From Mesorhizobium onobrychidis (GTDB lineage Bacteria > Pseudomonadota > Alphaproteobacteria > Rhizobiales > Rhizobiaceae): a stretch of 64,000 bases of DNA. Every line of letters begins with the position of its first letter. Position 1 is the first letter of the stretch. This document shows positions 8,064 to 17,829 of the stretch, one piece after another. The stretch spans positions 6,739,501 to 6,803,500 of the forward strand of contig NZ_CP062229.1 in assembly GCF_024707545.1 (NCBI RefSeq), read 5' to 3'. The notes beneath the pieces are model-generated. The model made no database searches. It had not been told where the DNA came from and saw only the letters and a list, made by a program, of their open reading frames with translations. A program made the position numbers and the translations under genes.

Positions 8064-10022
8064 GTGGTTTTTCGGCATTCGGGGGGCATTTTGGATCAAT
8101 CAAAGTCTGGGCAAAGTGTTCTCTTCGATTCTCGGTTTCTGGATCGGTACGCAGGACCGATTATCTCGGATACGGGCGTGGCGATTGTCGAACTCGTAGC
8201 GAACGCGTGGGACGCATTTGCAACCAAGGTTGAGATCACTTGGCCGGACAGAGCAAATGGTGGCCTGTTCTCTATTCGCGACGACGGAAAGGGAATGACC
8301 GCCGATCAATTCCAACAACGCTGGGGCACGCTAGATTATGACAAGCTCAGCATGGAGGGGAACAGGTCGACCCCGCCGCCTGAACTGAAGCATTTTGGGC
8401 CTCGTGACCCGTACGGAAGAAACGGCAGGGGACGACATGCGGCGTTTAGGTTCTCGGACCCGTACATTATCGCAACGTGGCGTGACGGTATCGAGACCTC
8501 ATTTGAAGTGAAACGCGGTGTCAACCAACCGTTCGAAATGCGGCAACTTGCCTCGCAACAGCGCGATGGTTCTAGTCATGGTACTGAGATAAGGGCTACG
8601 ACCGTTTCCAATCTGGCAATGGCGGCTGATACGGCCCGAGAGGTACTCGGTACACGCTTCCTCGCCGATCCGAACTTTGAAGTGTTCATCGACGGCACAA
8701 GGGTCACCTTCGACGACATTCCAAGACACAGTATGGACCGTGTGAAGGTCGAGGTGCCGGGCCACGGCACGGCTGAAATTGTAGTTATCGACAGCTTGAA
8801 GTCTGACAAGACGACGAAGCAACATGGTATCGCATGGCGCGTGAAGTCTCGGCTGGTTGGTTCGCCGAGTTGGGTGGGTTTCGATCACGAACGGGTCGTT
8901 GACGGGCGCACATCAGAAGCGAAGCGGTTCCTATTTATCATATTTGCGGACTTTTTGGACGATTCCGTTACACCTGACTGGACTGGTTTCAATGCTGATT
9001 CCGTCGCTTGGAAAGAAACCCTACCGAGGGTTCACAACGCCATAAAAGCGACCCTCTCGGAGTTCACTGCCGACAAGCGGCGAGAGGCGAAGGCAACGGT
9101 CAGGGAAACTCACTTCACGAGCATTGCCAAGCTACCGCCTGCTGGCCGTGAAAGGTGGAACCAGTTCGTCGACCAGGTTGTGGACACATGCCCCTCGATC
9201 ACTGTGGATCAGCTTGGGCAAGTCGCAGGGATTTTGGCAACACTTGAAGTCTCGACTTCCAAATACGGGGTTATCAGCAAGCTCCATGACTTTGTCCCCG
9301 ATGACTTCGATGCTCTTGATTCGATTCTACAGGACTGGACCATCCGGTTGGCGAAAGACGCGCTGGACGAGATTCAAAGCCGTCTGAAACTGATTGCAGA
9401 ACTGGATGTGAAGCTCCGTGATCCGAGCATGTCGGAGGTTGGCGATCTTCAGCCCCTGATTGACAAATCGCTGTGGGTGTTCGGTCCCGAATATGAGAGT
9501 ATCGAATTTACGTCCAACAAGGGAATGACCGAGGTCGTTCGGAAATTTTTCGGCGCTACTTCTCCTGTTAGCCGCCTGCGACCCGACTATGTAATAGTTC
9601 CCGATGGGAGCGTCGGTCTTTACAGCAGAGATAGCTATGACCCGTCTGGCGAGGTTATTGGAACTGATCGGCTAGTGATCGCCGAGATAAAAAGGGCAGG
9701 AATTGGCATCGGCTCTGATCAAATTACCCAGCCTTGGAACTACGCAAAAATGCTGAAGACTGGCGGTCACATCTCAGACGCGACGTCGGTGACATGCTTC
9801 GTCCTTGGATCCACGATCGAAGCGGGCGAGAACGAGCCGACAACGCGCGGCAACGTGGTCATTGTTCCGATGACTTATAACGTCTTCATCCGCAGAGCTC
9901 AGGCGCGAATGCTGGGCCTACGGGCTAAGCTTGCTGACGTACCATTCCTCCAAGAATATGTGGAGGAGCTCGCACCCAAACAGAGCAACCTGGAGCTGGC
10001 TGGCATTGCGGCGTCTGCATGA
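8064..10022 (+). CDS. GHKL (Hsp90-like) ATPase with a PD-(D/E)xK-like C-terminus, candidate defence protein
   Basis: 652 residues from a GTG; a TTG nine codons later after a GGGGGG run is an alternative start. The N-terminal Bergerat-fold ATPase has the N box ELVANAWDA (residues 43-51), G1 DDGKGM (73-78) and a glycine-rich lid GRNGRG (118-123). The middle (about 330-480) is mostly helical. The last third carries RLRPDYVIVPDG, then LVIAEIKRAGIGIGSDQITQ. That is an Asp, Glu-x-Lys, Gln pattern typical of PD-(D/E)xK nucleases, at about residues 515-560. GHKL-nuclease pairings occur in anti-phage and DNA-quality-control proteins. The base composition is lower in GC than the flanking efflux genes. 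It stands alone, with IS630 immediately downstream. Substrate unknown. Confidence 0.72.
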   Translation: MVFRHSGGILDQSKSGQSVLFDSRFLDRYAGPIISDTGVAIVELVANAWDAFATKVEITWPDRANGGLFSIRDDGKGMTADQFQQRWGTLDYDKLSMEGNRSTPPPELKHFGPRDPYGRNGRGRHAAFRFSDPYIIATWRDGIETSFEVKRGVNQPFEMRQLASQQRDGSSHGTEIRATTVSNLAMAADTAREVLGTRFLADPNFEVFIDGTRVTFDDIPRHSMDRVKVEVPGHGTAEIVVIDSLKSDKTTKQHGIAWRVKSRLVGSPSWVGFDHERVVDGRTSEAKRFLFIIFADFLDDSVTPDWTGFNADSVAWKETLPRVHNAIKATLSEFTADKRREAKATVRETHFTSIAKLPPAGRERWNQFVDQVVDTCPSITVDQLGQVAGILATLEVSTSKYGVISKLHDFVPDDFDALDSILQDWTIRLAKDALDEIQSRLKLIAELDVKLRDPSMSEVGDLQPLIDKSLWVFGPEYESIEFTSNKGMTEVVRKFFGATSPVSRLRPDYVIVPDGSVGLYSRDSYDPSGEVIGTDRLVIAEIKRAGIGIGSDQITQPWNYAKMLKTGGHISDATSVTCFVLGSTIEAGENEPTTRGNVVIVPMTYNVFIRRAQARMLGLRAKLADVPFLQEYVEELAPKQSNLELAGIAASA

Positions 10023-10045
10023 AACAGGTCAGACCGCATTTTGCG

Positions 10046-11167
10046 CTAGTGGATTGATTCCAACGCTTGGTGCCCGCGTTTGACTGCTGCGATGATCTCT
10101 TCGGGATCTGCTTTCCAGACGAATGGCCGCGGGTCGTTATTGTGCTCAGTCATGAAGCGGTTGATTGCCGCCTGCAGGTCGACGACGGAGTGGAAGACGC
10201 CGTGTTTCAGTCTGCGTCGTGTCAGTTTGGCGAAGAAGCCCTCGACAGCGTTGAGCCATGAACATGATGTTGGAACGAAGTGGAAGGTCCATCGCGGGTG
10301 TCTTGCCAGCCAGGCGCGGACCTTCGGCTGCTTATGGGTCGCGTAGTTGTCAAGAATGACGTGGACTGCCTTATCCTTCGGCAGTTGCGCCTCAATCACG
10401 TTGAGGTAACGGATGAACTCCTGATGCCGGTGTCGCTGCATGTTGCGGCCGATCACCGAGCCGTCGAGAACATTGAGGGCAGCAAACAGGGTGGTGGTCC
10501 CGTGGCGCTTGTAATCATGGGTCATCGTGCCAGCCCGCCCCTTCTTTAAAGGAAGTCCTGGCTGGGTGCGGTCGAGCGCCTGGATCTGGCTTTTTTCATC
10601 GACGGAAAGAACAATGGCATGGGCCGGCGGCGAGACGTAGAGCCCAACGACATCGTGCAGTTTCTCGGCAAAGGCCTTGTCATTCGACAGTTTGAAGCTG
10701 CGCCAGCGGTGCGGTGCAAGACCATGCTCGTGCCATATCTTGACGACCGAAGAGGCCGCGATCCCCACCGCCTTTGCCATCGCGCGAACGGTCCAGTGTG
10801 TGGCCTCGTGCTTGGGCGTTTCCAGCGTCAGCGCGATGACCTGATCGACCAGTTCGGGATCAAGTGGCGCAATGCCTGGCGGGCGGCTCTTGTCGCGCAA
10901 AAGGCCATCCACGCCTTCGGCCATAACACGCTCCTGCCATCGCCACACGCAGGTCTTCGATTTGCCGGTAGCCTCCATAATGGCCACAGTTCCCAACCCG
11001 TCATCGCTCATCAGAATGATCTTCGCCCGCCACGCATGCTTCTGCGGCGAACCGCGCTTTGCCACGATGGCTTCGAGCCGGATCCTGTCGGTGGCAGTGA
11101 CGTCAAATGTAATACCGGTGCGCATGCCCGATCGTTGCACATGCGAAAACCGATGGGAATCCAACAT
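10046..11167 (-). CDS. IS630-family transposase
   Basis: DDE transposase with N-terminal helix-turn-helix (LGTVAIMEATGKSKTCVWRW) and the catalytic signature of IS630/Tc1-mariner: Asp in IVLSVDEKSQIQALDRTQPG, Asp in VHVILDNYATHK, Glu in SWLNAVEGFFAKLTRRRL. The full frame is 373 residues; an internal ATG at residue 15 (MRTGITFDV) may be the true start. The stop codon (TAG) is formed by the target CTAG at the element edge. It appears intact. Confidence 0.93.
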   Translation of the reverse strand: MLDSHRFSHVQRSGMRTGITFDVTATDRIRLEAIVAKRGSPQKHAWRAKIILMSDDGLGTVAIMEATGKSKTCVWRWQERVMAEGVDGLLRDKSRPPGIAPLDPELVDQVIALTLETPKHEATHWTVRAMAKAVGIAASSVVKIWHEHGLAPHRWRSFKLSNDKAFAEKLHDVVGLYVSPPAHAIVLSVDEKSQIQALDRTQPGLPLKKGRAGTMTHDYKRHGTTTLFAALNVLDGSVIGRNMQRHRHQEFIRYLNVIEAQLPKDKAVHVILDNYATHKQPKVRAWLARHPRWTFHFVPTSCSWLNAVEGFFAKLTRRRLKHGVFHSVVDLQAAINRFMTEHNNDPRPFVWKADPEEIIAAVKRGHQALESIH

Positions 11168-11194
11168 CGGACTCTTTTGTCTCGATCAATCCAC
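10049..11194. mobile_element. IS630-family element, complete, inserted in a CTAG target
   Basis: Terminal inverted repeats GTGGATTGAT at both ends, each preceded by a TA duplicate (CTA on the left, TAG on the right), so the original target reads CTAG, the known IS630 preference. About 1.15 kb with a single intact transposase gene. It is the only insertion sequence in the window that looks fully intact. Confidence 0.88.
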
Positions 11195-11273
11195 TAGATT
11201 GGTGCCGATCGTTGGTTTTGGCCGGCCTATTCCTCTGGACCGCCTCATGCCCGCGGCCCCGGGAATATGCAGG

Positions 11274-11920
11274 TCACTTGATGACGCCGAGCCCGAGCAG
11301 CGCGAACATCGTCGCGACGAGCAAGACCATCCAGAGGGCCAGACCGAAAAGCCCGGCGTAGATGGAGGAGAAAAAGCTAACGACGACTCCCGATCCAGCA
11401 TGCCGCTTGACGCGCCATTCGCGAACCGGGAACAAGAAGGGGGCGACAATCATTGTGCCGAGGCCGCGCAGCCCGAGCATCGCGTAGTCCGGCCAGTCGC
11501 GCCAGTTGCCGCGCAGCCAGGCCTTGGCGCGGCCGAGTCCGACGAGCGCGAAGCCTCCAAGCAGCAGGACGGTGACCGCTATCCACGCCTTGCCGATCCA
11601 TGAGTCCATGGCTTCGTTCAAGGCACGCTCGGCCCCGTCCAGCCACAGCCAGCCCGCGTATACGAACATCGGCATGCCGATGAAGCATAGGGCGATAAAG
11701 TAAAGTACTCCGGCGACCTCGTTCCAGTCCTTTGCCTCGCGGAATGCTTTGAGGGTCTCGCGGCCCCCCACCCGGCAAGCGCCAGCAGGCCCCATATGAC
11801 GGCGATGACAACGGCGACAACGAAGAAGCGCTGCAGGCCTCCTAGCATCGCGTCCTTGCCGAACAACCGCACGCCCGCGATGACCGCGAGCAGCAGGTTA
11901 GTGATCCCGCGTCCTTCCAT
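11274..11920 (-). pseudogene. Membrane protein gene with a single-base frameshift in a C6 run
   Basis: Two overlapping frames read as one membrane protein of about 215 residues. The first half starts MEGRGITNLLLAVIAGVRLFG and has a helix FFVVAVVIAVIWGLLALAGW. The second half continues GGRETLKAFREAKDWNEVAG with three more hydrophobic segments. The frames meet at a run of six C (plus strand, 11764-11769); one more base would restore continuity. Either the gene is inactivated, is phase-variable, or the base call is wrong. No family recognised beyond a multi-helix inner-membrane protein. Confidence 0.6.
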
Positions 11921-12058
11921 GGCGCTCTCCCCCAGCCGCGCGCAGCGGACCATAATGCACCGCGTCGCCGGAACCGCAAAGGAGGCGGCGGAGTGGTGAA
12001 AGTTTCCCAATCCGAAGCGGCACGGCTATACAGGACTCGGGATTCAGAGGGGGCAGTG

Positions 12059-12304
12059 ATGAGATTCGGGATTGATTGGGCGGTCGTCATCCCGACGGCC
12101 GTTTTCTTCGTGGCGCTCTGGCTGCTACAGTCGGCCTTGTCTACGCTTTACGAGGCCGTCGAAGTCTCGTGCGGCGACCTCTCCTGCGGCGAGAAAATCG
12201 CAATCGCGTACCAGTTTCTGTCGCTGTCCACGGTCGTGTCAGCGGGCGCGGTCGCGTGGGCATCCTACCGCTTCAACACGGCAATCTATAAGGGCAAGGG
12301 ATAA
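12059..12304 (+). CDS. Small two-helix membrane protein
   Basis: 81 residues from an ATG with an AGAGGGGG ribosome site. Two predicted membrane helices, WAVVIPTAVFFVALWLLQSAL and LSTVVSAGAVAWASYRF, are separated by a loop with two Cys (VSCGDLSCGEK) that probably lies in the periplasm and could form a disulphide. The stop is 4 bp before the next gene's start, so the two are co-translated. Unknown family. Confidence 0.65.
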   Translation: MRFGIDWAVVIPTAVFFVALWLLQSALSTLYEAVEVSCGDLSCGEKIAIAYQFLSLSTVVSAGAVAWASYRFNTAIYKGKG

Positions 12305-12308
12305 CCCG

Positions 12309-12965
12309 ATGCCTGACGTAAGCCTAGAATTCCTGCTGCTCTCGAACGCAATCACCGCGGCGTCGACGCTCGCCGTAACGCTGGCCGTGACGTATTTCAC
12401 CCATCGCCTGGCGGTGCAGAAGGAGGCAGAGATCAAGCAAACCGATCTCGACCGGGACGCTCGGTATCTCGCCACCCGGGTCGTATGCATGCTGGACCCG
12501 TTCGTGCTGCAGTGCGTGGAGGTGGTCAACGACGAGGGCGAATATGTCGAAGACGAACTGACACCGCAGGTGGACACCCCGTCGATCTCGTTCCCAGACG
12601 ACCTCGACTGGAAGACGATCGATGCCGCCCTCATGTATCGCATCCTGACGTTGCCCAACGAGATTGCGGCCGCAGACAGCACCATCTCCGCATACGCCGA
12701 GCACTCGGGCCCGCCAAATTGGGAAGAGGTATGGGAGGAGAGGAAGTTCCAATACGGCCGTGTCGGTCTCTACGCCCTCGACCTCGCCGCCGATCTCCGC
12801 CGCCGCTACGGGCTGGCCCCGAAAGACTACTCGCGCTGGGATCCACGGAAAGTTCTCGACGCTGCGTACACAGTCGAAGACGTGCGGCGGAAGAAGGCCG
12901 ACGCGAGCGTGAAACTCATGATCGCGAAGTCGCTGAAGAAGAAGGCCGCCAAAAAGGAAAGCTGA
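12309..12965 (+). CDS. Membrane-anchored protein of unknown function
   Basis: 218 residues. A single N-terminal helix (LEFLLLSNAITAASTLAVTL) is followed by a charged, mostly helical cytoplasmic part (HRLAVQKEAEIKQTDLDRD and onward) with an acidic middle and a strongly basic Lys-rich tail (SLKKKAAKKES). It pairs with the small membrane protein 4 bp upstream. Such two-gene membrane cassettes occur in accessory islands, but I cannot assign a role. The coding frame is supported by spacing and codon pattern. Confidence 0.65.
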   Translation: MPDVSLEFLLLSNAITAASTLAVTLAVTYFTHRLAVQKEAEIKQTDLDRDARYLATRVVCMLDPFVLQCVEVVNDEGEYVEDELTPQVDTPSISFPDDLDWKTIDAALMYRILTLPNEIAAADSTISAYAEHSGPPNWEEVWEERKFQYGRVGLYALDLAADLRRRYGLAPKDYSRWDPRKVLDAAYTVEDVRRKKADASVKLMIAKSLKKKAAKKES

Positions 12966-13190
12966 CGACGGCCTGCGCTGCGTCGCCAATTCTTCCATGA
13001 TGCCGTCGTCCTTCAGGTACCGTTCGAGCGAATACCGAGGGGTGTGGCGCCCGTTAGGCCGGAACGGAAACCTCGGCCGGATAGCCAGGTCCACTGCGAT
13101 GCCTGCGTCTTCCTGCTGGTCGTAGTATTCCTCAAGACTGCGGTTGTAGCTGTCGACCCATACGCGCTCGGGCGGTACCGTGATCGCGGG
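12966..13190 (-). pseudogene. C-terminal-like fragment of an unknown gene
   Basis: Between two rightward genes, the minus strand reads a protein-like segment (VWVDSYNRSLEEYYDQQEDA, then RPRFPFRPNGRHTPRYSLER, ending DDGIMEELATQ). It then runs into the antisense of the neighbouring gene. The composition looks like real coding sequence cut at both ends. Probably a relic of a gene removed when the adjacent cassettes arrived. Family unknown. Confidence 0.35.
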
Positions 13191-13400
13191 CGAGTGTGGA
13201 CGAGCCGAATCTCCCTGGGCCGATGGCAAGTTTCGTCGCGTGATTGGACCAGGGCCCGAATAACGGTGGGCGCCAAATTGCCGGCCGTTAGTTTCAACCC
13301 TGGGCCAGAAAGAGATGCGCTCTGAGCTCCAAGGCGGGGGATAACCGGCAAGTTCACTCTTTGTTCTTTTCTCATTCTGCGTTGAGCGCTATAGTCTGGA

Positions 13401-15143
13401 ATGGATTTCAACCGGATTTCTAAGCGAGGCGCCGTGGACGGTAAATTGCGTGCTCCCCTACAGCTAAGTCTGGCAGGGCTGTCCCAGCTTGAACCAGCAG
13501 TGCGTGCCCTGGCCAATGCGGAAGCGGAGGACCGTGGCGCAATATTCACGCGGCGGGAGGTTGTCGACTTCATTCTTGACTTAGTCGGCTACACGGTCGA
13601 CCAACCGCTGCACCAGCAGAGCCTGTTAGAACCGTCATTTGGCGAGGGCGATTTTCTGCTTGCGGTCGTCAAGCGCGTTTTTGAGTCCTTGCGGGCCAGC
13701 GGAACCAAAACCAACGCCGTGCTGGCACTTAAGGATGCCGTCCGTGGTGTTGAGCTCAACCCGGCGACGTTCGAGCGGACCTTTTCCCGTGTTGTGGAAG
13801 CCATGGTCGAGGAGGGCCTCAGTGAGCGCGAAGCGCGCGCGCTAGCGGGAGTGTGGCTTCGCTCAGGTGATTTCCTGCTCACTGAATGGGCCGAGCGGTT
13901 CACCTACGTGGTCGGCAATCCGCCATATGTCCGCCAAGAGCTCATTCCGACCATCTTGATTGCCGAATACCGGCGTCGGTTTTCAAGTGTTTTCGATCGC
14001 GCAGACCTTTACGTGCCCTTTCTGGAACATGGGTTGTCCCTGTTGCGCCAAGGCGGCCGGCTAGGATTTATCTGTGCAGATCGGTGGATGAAGAACCGTT
14101 ATGGCGCGCCGTTACGGCGCTTGGTCGCCGACCACTATCAGCTCCTCGCCTACGTCGACATGGTCGACACTCTCGCCTTTCACAGCGATGTGGTGGCCTA
14201 TCCGGCGATATTCGTTCTCGGTAACGAGCGGACGTCCACAACGCGGGTCGCCCATCGGCCGAGTCTTGATCCTAACAGCCTCAGTAGACTTGCAGAGGCA
14301 ATGCGGGATGGTGTGGCCAACAATGCAGTCACGGAGGTGGGTGGCGTTGTTCAGGGCGACGAGCCGTGGATCCTGGACGCGCCGGACCAACTTGCCGTGG
14401 TGCGCCGCCTGGAGGCCGATTTTCCTCCTTTAGAAGAGACCGGATGTCGGGTCGGGATTGGCGTGGCCACAGGCGCGGATAAGGTCTTTATCGGAAAATT
14501 CGACGAACTCGATGTTGAAGCCAGCCGTAAACTGCCTCTGGCCATGAGCCGCGATATTTCAAGCGGCGTGGTCAAATGGCGAGGCTATGGCGTCCTCAAC
14601 CCGTTCGAGGATAACGGCCGCCTTGCCGCATTGAAGGACTATCCCAAGTTTGCCCGCTACCTAGAGGAGCACGGAGCGGCAATCAAACAGCGGCACGTGT
14701 CGAAGAAAAACCCCAGCAGCTGGTATCGCACCATCGACCGGATTTACCGGTCGCTCACCTACAAGCCGAAGCTCCTGTTTCCCGATATCAAGGGTGAGGC
14801 AAATGTCGTCTATGAGGAGGGGCGGCTTTACCCCCACCATAATTTGTATGTGCTGACTTCCGATGAGTGGGAATTGCGGGCACTCCAGGCCGTCATGCTC
14901 TCGAGCATCGCCCGGCTTTTTGTGGCGACCTACACCACGAAGATGCGAGGCGGCTATTTGAGGTTTCAGGCGCAATACGTACGCCGCATCCGGCTACCGC
15001 GTTGGGAAACAGTACCCGAGAGACAGAGACAAGAATTGGCGGCGGCGGCGAGCGCCGGTGACCATGAGCGGTGCAATGCGGCCGTTGCCCGCCTTTACAA
15101 GCTCACGGCTGCCGAACGCGTCGCATTGGGAATGGAAGGGTAG
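13401..15143 (+). CDS. Type II DNA adenine-N6 methyltransferase (Eco57I-like fold), partner of the XhoI-type nuclease
   Basis: 580 residues. The AdoMet motif I region is [16 protein letters not shown] (residues 75-90) and the catalytic motif IV is NPPY in [12 protein letters not shown] (173-176), typical of N6-adenine methylases of the gamma class. The C-terminal half (from about 300) is the target-recognition part. It starts an operon: the restriction endonuclease begins 6 bp later and a DUF2130 gene overlaps that by 4 bp. By its partner's identity the expected target is CTCGAG, with the adenine methylated to protect the host. Intact. Confidence 0.88.
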   Translation: MDFNRISKRGAVDGKLRAPLQLSLAGLSQLEPAVRALANAEAEDRGAIFTRREVVDFILDLVGYTVDQPLHQQSLLEPSFGEGDFLLAVVKRVFESLRASGTKTNAVLALKDAVRGVELNPATFERTFSRVVEAMVEEGLSEREARALAGVWLRSGDFLLTEWAERFTYVVGNPPYVRQELIPTILIAEYRRRFSSVFDRADLYVPFLEHGLSLLRQGGRLGFICADRWMKNRYGAPLRRLVADHYQLLAYVDMVDTLAFHSDVVAYPAIFVLGNERTSTTRVAHRPSLDPNSLSRLAEAMRDGVANNAVTEVGGVVQGDEPWILDAPDQLAVVRRLEADFPPLEETGCRVGIGVATGADKVFIGKFDELDVEASRKLPLAMSRDISSGVVKWRGYGVLNPFEDNGRLAALKDYPKFARYLEEHGAAIKQRHVSKKNPSSWYRTIDRIYRSLTYKPKLLFPDIKGEANVVYEEGRLYPHHNLYVLTSDEWELRALQAVMLSSIARLFVATYTTKMRGGYLRFQAQYVRRIRLPRWETVPERQRQELAAAASAGDHERCNAAVARLYKLTAAERVALGMEG

Positions 15144-15149
15144 CATTAC

Positions 15150-15890
15150 GTGGGGCTGAATCTTGTTAGTTATGAGGATAAGGCGCGGGAAGCCATCAAG
15201 CTGTTTTGGGGAAATCGGCACGCCGCCGTCGCGAAACAGAAGCTTGCAGGCAAGGTCGATGCCGGGGAGCGGGCCGGCGTTACCGCAGGCAAGAACATGG
15301 ACGGCTTTTTCGCCCTAATCGTTGACCTGGTTGAAAAGAACGGGCTGAAAGACGCCGAGATTCATCTGATGCGCCGCGTCTTGACGTTGCCCGGCTATTT
15401 CCGACCGACCAAGCTTTGGGACATTTTGATCATCAGCAAGGGACATCTGGTCGCGGCCTTAGAGTTCAAGTCCCAGGTGGGTCCAAGCTTCGGCAACAAT
15501 TTCAATAACCGCGCTGAAGAATCGATCGGAACGGCTGTCGACCTCTGGACTGCCTACCGAGAGAGCGCGTTTGGAGAGGATGTTCCGCGTCCGTTTGTGG
15601 GCTGGCTTATGCTTCTTGAAGACTGCGCGGAATCCCGTATCGCCGTCAGGGACAAGTCACCTCACTTCCCAGTGCTGAAAGATCTTCAGTGCGCGTCCTA
15701 TGCCGAGCGATACAACAACCTTTGCCGCAAGCTCATGCTGGAACGTCTGTATTCGGCGGCTACGATTATCGTCTCCCCGCGCGATGCCCATGATACGGGC
15801 GCCTACAGCGAACTTTCGGACACAACAAGCCTGAACAACTTCGTGGCTAGCTTTGCCGGCCATATAGCAGCAGAGGCCGCACGCAAATGA
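15150..15890 (+). CDS. Type II restriction endonuclease of the XhoI/PaeR7I family
   Basis: 246 residues from a GTG start. The diagnostic block is [20 protein letters not shown] (an E-x-K core with the [11 protein letters not shown] signature), followed by [16 protein letters not shown], which matches what is known of XhoI and PaeR7I. An Asp in [11 protein letters not shown] probably completes the PD-(D/E)xK active site. These enzymes cut CTCGAG. It lies between the methylase and the DUF2130 gene. CTCGAG sites exist in the window, for instance near its left edge, consistent with protection by the methylase rather than site loss. Confidence 0.9.
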   Translation: MGLNLVSYEDKAREAIKLFWGNRHAAVAKQKLAGKVDAGERAGVTAGKNMDGFFALIVDLVEKNGLKDAEIHLMRRVLTLPGYFRPTKLWDILIISKGHLVAALEFKSQVGPSFGNNFNNRAEESIGTAVDLWTAYRESAFGEDVPRPFVGWLMLLEDCAESRIAVRDKSPHFPVLKDLQCASYAERYNNLCRKLMLERLYSAATIIVSPRDAHDTGAYSELSDTTSLNNFVASFAGHIAAEAARK

Positions 15891-17209
15891 CCGTGCAGCC
15901 GACTGGTACGATGTTGCAAGGGAGTAGAGTATTGAACGAGCCTACGATCAGCTGCCCCAGCTGCAAGACCGAAATCAAGCTCAATGAGTCGCTCGCGGCT
16001 CCACTTATTGCTGCGACGCGGGAGGAGTACGAGCACCGACTGGCGCAGAGCAATGCGTCTATGGTGGCCCGTGAAGAAGAGTTGAAACGGCAGCAGGCCG
16101 ACATTGCCAAGGCTAAAGAGGATGTTGATGCGCAGGTGGCCGAGAAGGTGACGGCGAAGCGCGCCGAGATTGCTGCAGAGGAAGGAAGGAAGGCGAAACT
16201 GCTGCTGTCCGTGGACCTGGAGGACAAAGACAAGAAACTCGCCGAGCTAGAGGCGACGTTAAAGGCTCGTGACGAAAAACTCTCGGCGGCTCAGCAACAG
16301 CAGGCCGAGTTTCTAAAAAAGCAGCGTGAGCTTGAAGATGAGAAGCGAGAGCTTGCGCTCACCGTGGAAAAGAAGGTGCAGGAGGGGCTTGGCGCCGTGC
16401 GCATCCAGGCACGGGCCGAGGCCGAAGACGGATTAAAGCTGAAGGTCGCTGAGAAGGAAGAGCAGATTGCCGGGATGCAGCGCCAGATCGAGGAATTAAG
16501 ACGGCGCGCCGAACAGGGCTCTCAGCAGCTGCAGGGCGAAGTTTTGGAACTTGAACTAGAGTTTCTAATTGCCAGTCGGTTCCCCATGGACGTGATTGAG
16601 CCGGTCGCAAAAGGCGAGTTTGGCGGCGACGCATTGCAGCGGGTGATCGGTCCTGCCGGTCAGCAGTGCGGAGCAATTCTCTGGGAATCGAAGCGCACCA
16701 AGAACTGGAGCCAAGGCTGGTTGGCCAAACTGAGGGGCGACCAGCGGGCCGCTAAGGCCGAAATCGCTCTCATGATATCCGAGGCCCTACCGGGCGGTGT
16801 CGAAACTTTCGACTTGCTGGACGGCGTATATGTCGCCCATCCGAAGTGCGCGATCCCTATCGCAATCATGCTTCGCCAATCGCTGATCGAGCTAGCGAAT
16901 AGCCGCGTGGCACAGGAAGGCCAGGCGACCAAGATGGAGCAGGTCTACGGCTATCTCACGGGCCCGCGGTTCCGTCATCGCATCGAAGCGATCGTAGAAA
17001 AATTCTCGGATATGCAAGATGACCTGAATAAGGAGAAGCGTGCAACAACGCGGCTTTGGGCTAAGCGCGAAGCACAAATCCAAGGGGTTATCGAATCGAC
17101 AGTCGGAATGTATGGCGATCTTCAGGGCATCGCCGGCCGCGCCATGCTTGAAATCGAGGCGTTTGAGGTGCTTTCGATAGCCAGTTCTTCGGCAGACGAC
17201 GCGGCCTAG
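15887..17209 (+). CDS. DUF2130 coiled-coil protein of the restriction operon
   Basis: 440 residues. An N-terminal Cys pair ([10 protein letters not shown]) could bind zinc. A long Glu/Lys/Ala coiled coil follows (about residues 60-220), and then the DUF2130 globular part ([20 protein letters not shown], then [20 protein letters not shown]). The D-x(n)-E-x-K pattern in the latter resembles a PD-(D/E)xK nuclease-like core. The start overlaps the endonuclease stop by 4 bases (ATGA), so it is co-translated with the R-M genes. The family is widespread but uncharacterised. Here it may be an accessory nuclease or an assembly factor of the restriction system. Confidence 0.8.
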   Translation: MTVQPTGTMLQGSRVLNEPTISCPSCKTEIKLNESLAAPLIAATREEYEHRLAQSNASMVAREEELKRQQADIAKAKEDVDAQVAEKVTAKRAEIAAEEGRKAKLLLSVDLEDKDKKLAELEATLKARDEKLSAAQQQQAEFLKKQRELEDEKRELALTVEKKVQEGLGAVRIQARAEAEDGLKLKVAEKEEQIAGMQRQIEELRRRAEQGSQQLQGEVLELELEFLIASRFPMDVIEPVAKGEFGGDALQRVIGPAGQQCGAILWESKRTKNWSQGWLAKLRGDQRAAKAEIALMISEALPGGVETFDLLDGVYVAHPKCAIPIAIMLRQSLIELANSRVAQEGQATKMEQVYGYLTGPRFRHRIEAIVEKFSDMQDDLNKEKRATTRLWAKREAQIQGVIESTVGMYGDLQGIAGRAMLEIEAFEVLSIASSSADDAA

Positions 17210-17220
17210 TAGCACTCACT

Positions 17221-17395
17221 TTAGCGAGAGAAGATCGGCATAGATTTGTCGTAGGTGCTGAGCTGCAGTCGGTAGACTGCGAAGCGGGTGTCGGCAATCA
17301 CTGACTGGTGCAGTTCCTGTTCCTTGCCGGACCAGGCATCGAGAACAGAAATATCGTTCACGCCTTCCGGCGTGGCGAAGCGCAAATGCTACAAT
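17221..17395 (-). pseudogene. C-terminal fragment of an unknown gene
   Basis: The minus strand reads LRFATPEGVNDISVLDAWSG and ends STYDKSMPIFSR followed by a stop. This looks like a genuine protein C-terminus (about 57 codons), but no start exists because the upstream part is missing, just before the IS3 element. Family not recognised. Confidence 0.35.
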
Positions 17396-17562
17396 GTCGA
17401 GCGCGATCGGGTCCGCCTATTCTGCAAGCCAATCGCGTAGTTCGACTACGATGTACGACCAGCTTGCCTCTGCCTTCAACATCTGATCGATCTCATGTGA
17501 CCTGCCACGGGTAATTTCCTCCATCTGAGATTAGAGTCCGGCCTCGATTGAAGGACGGACTG

Positions 17563-17829
17563 ATGAAGAGAAAGCGGTTTACGGAAGAGCAGATCATCGC
17601 GGTTCTGCGTGAGCATGAGGCGGGAGCAAAGGCGGGCGACCTGGCGCGCAAGCATGGGATCTCCGAGGCGACGCTGTATAACTGGAAGGCGAAATATGGC
17701 GGGATGGACGTCTCCGATGCCAAACGGCTGAAAGCCTTGGAAGACGAGAACGCGAAGCTGAAGAAGCTGCTCGCCGACCAGATGCTCGAAGCGTCGGCAC
17801 TGCGCGAGCTTCTTTCAAAAAAATGGTAG
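17563..17829 (+). CDS. IS3-family OrfA
   Basis: 88 residues: helix-turn-helix [20 protein letters not shown] through [16 protein letters not shown], then a leucine zipper ([18 protein letters not shown]). This is the usual DNA-binding half of an IS3 transposase. It overlaps OrfB by 7 bases with a run of A (TCAAAAAAATGG) that would serve -1 frameshifting. Intact by itself, but the partner is not. Confidence 0.85.
   Translation: MKRKRFTEEQIIAVLREHEAGAKAGDLARKHGISEATLYNWKAKYGGMDVSDAKRLKALEDENAKLKKLLADQMLEASALRELLSKKW

Noticed and set aside
12324..12965. Minus-strand open frame overlapping the membrane-anchored protein gene
   Set aside because: Only its upstream part (about 12966-13190) is protein-like; the rest is antisense of the better supported plus-strand gene.
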